From: an archaeon
Lineage (GTDB): Archaea > Asgardarchaeota > Heimdallarchaeia > Hodarchaeales > S146-22
Assembly (NCBI GenBank): GCA_024276395.1
Contig: JAJRXH010000613.1
Span: 1-5,445 of the forward strand
Length of the DNA stretch: 5,445 nucleotides
Direction: 5' to 3'
Shown here: positions 4,863 through 5,445 of the stretch, piece by piece
Position numbering within the stretch: the stretch's first letter is position 1
Layout: the number at the start of each line of letters is the position of its first letter
The notes under the pieces: model-generated
Database searches by the model: none
The model's input: the letters and a program-made list of their open reading frames with translations, nothing else
Told to the model about the DNA's origin: nothing
Position numbers and translations under genes: made by a program

Positions 4863-5445
4863 TTAGAAGGTGATTTGAAATACGAATTCGATTAATTGTT
4901 GGAGATTTTGCACGTGATATATCTTGGCTCCAGTTTCTGCATAATGATCCACGACACTATCACCAATATTCCATCGATATGGATGTTCAGGATTCAGTAT
5001 TAACACGTTACGGGTTTTTTTTACCAGCCTTTCGATCAATAATGCTGATTTTGGCTTCCCAGAGTAAATCCAATTTCCTAAATAATCGCGACAGTCACCA
5101 AGGATGATGATGGAGGCGTTTTTATTGAGATTTTTTTCGCCTACATACAGAATGAAATCTCTCAAGGCTGTTTCATAATTGGAGTGAAAATGTCTTTCAC
5201 CGACTGGATTTTGCCAAGCTAAAGTTTTTTGTTTCAAGGCATCTTCCAGGACAGGACGCTTGAGCGCATCAGTAATTTCAACAACGGTTGAATCAAATTC
5301 AAAAATTCGGATTCGCTTGTAGACCTGTCTAGCAGCATGGGCAATCACGAAGAACCATGATGATATCCAAGCTACTGATGAGGAGATATCGACGAGGAGA
5401 AAAATATTGGGTTCCTCGGTATGCTTCTTCTTATATACTAATTCA
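4863..5445 (-). CDS. CoxE-like VWA domain protein, C-terminal part (5' end beyond the window)
   Basis: The frame is open to the window edge, giving 193 visible residues; GTG at 5348 is an internal codon, because the MIDAS motif lies upstream of it. That motif, DISSS (D at 5388-5390, S at 5382-5384 and 5376-5378), follows the hydrophobic strand IFLLV, as in von Willebrand factor A domains. Downstream come RIRIFEFDS, then SNYETAL in place of the usual GGT-IG segment (S instead of the metal-binding T), IIILGDCRDY matching the family's LGDARNNY motif, LNPE followed by W and GDS, and a closing VQNLQQLIEFV. This set is typical of CoxE-like VWA proteins encoded beside MoxR AAA+ ATPases, which act as chaperone-like pairs for metal-cofactor insertion or complex activation. 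The ATPase gene may lie beyond the window. TAA at 4863-4865 ends the gene, about 80 bases before the amidohydrolase. Confidence 0.82.
   Translation of the reverse strand, partial: ELVYKKKHTEEPNIFLLVDISSSVAWISSWFFVIAHAARQVYKRIRIFEFDSTVVEITDALKRPVLEDALKQKTLAWQNPVGERHFHSNYETALRDFILYVGEKNLNKNASIIILGDCRDYLGNWIYSGKPKSALLIERLVKKTRNVLILNPEHPYRWNIGDSVVDHYAETGAKIYHVQNLQQLIEFVFQITF

Noticed and set aside
4863..5348. VWA gene starting at GTG 5348
   Set aside because: The same frame continues without a stop to the window edge and includes the MIDAS motif upstream of that GTG.
1..5445. CRISPR array, insertion sequence, integrase or attachment site
   Set aside because: No regularly spaced direct repeats, no transposase or recombinase motifs and no terminal inverted repeats with target duplications were seen.

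Overview
The window most likely comes from an archaeal chromosome, probably an Asgard archaeon (Heimdallarchaeia-like). The evidence is a stand-alone longin-type domain protein of the kind that is abundant in Asgard genomes, an archaeal/eukaryotic Mtq2 (HemK2)-type methyltransferase, a TTG start with a clear Shine-Dalgarno, and poly-T and AT-rich promoter-like signals rather than bacterial -35/-10 boxes. This assignment is inference; the window has no rRNA or other phylogenetic marker. I see no mobile element, CRISPR array, tRNA or rRNA.

Layout: two + strand genes converge on three - strand genes. Bases 1-120 hold the 3' end of a GC-rich reading frame (about 59% GC), possibly histone-fold. 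Bases 121-422 are non-coding, with a dense cluster of CACGA/TCGTG words, a perfect 14-bp palindrome and a hairpin. Bases 423-2387 encode a 654-residue membrane protein with an N-terminal anchor, two SagB-type nitroreductase domains, and a five-helix C-terminal domain with two H-x13-H heme-ligand pairs. Bases 2524-3081 encode the longin-like protein, whose stop codon lies 3 bp from the end of the opposing methyltransferase gene (3085-3732, -). Upstream of that on the - strand lie a metal-dependent amidohydrolase (3853-4782) and a CoxE-like VWA domain protein (4863 to the window edge), probably in one transcription direction and possibly an operon.

Most interesting is the 423-2387 protein. Topology reading places both flavin domains outside the cytoplasm. 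The two nitroreductase halves have lost complementary parts of the FMN-binding signature, so that together they would rebuild one composite site of the kind nitroreductase homodimers form across their interface. The C-terminal domain looks like a ferric-reductase/MsrQ-type transmembrane diheme wire without a cytoplasmic NAD(P)H/FAD module. This suggests a single-chain device that carries electrons across the membrane to an external flavin enzyme. No YcaO or other peptide-modification gene is nearby, so a peptide-oxidation role has no local support.

The remaining genes have recognisable families. The methyltransferase probably modifies the GGQ glutamine of release factor aRF1 with Trm112. The VWA protein probably pairs with a MoxR-type AAA+ ATPase lying beyond the window. 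The amidohydrolase substrate is not predictable.
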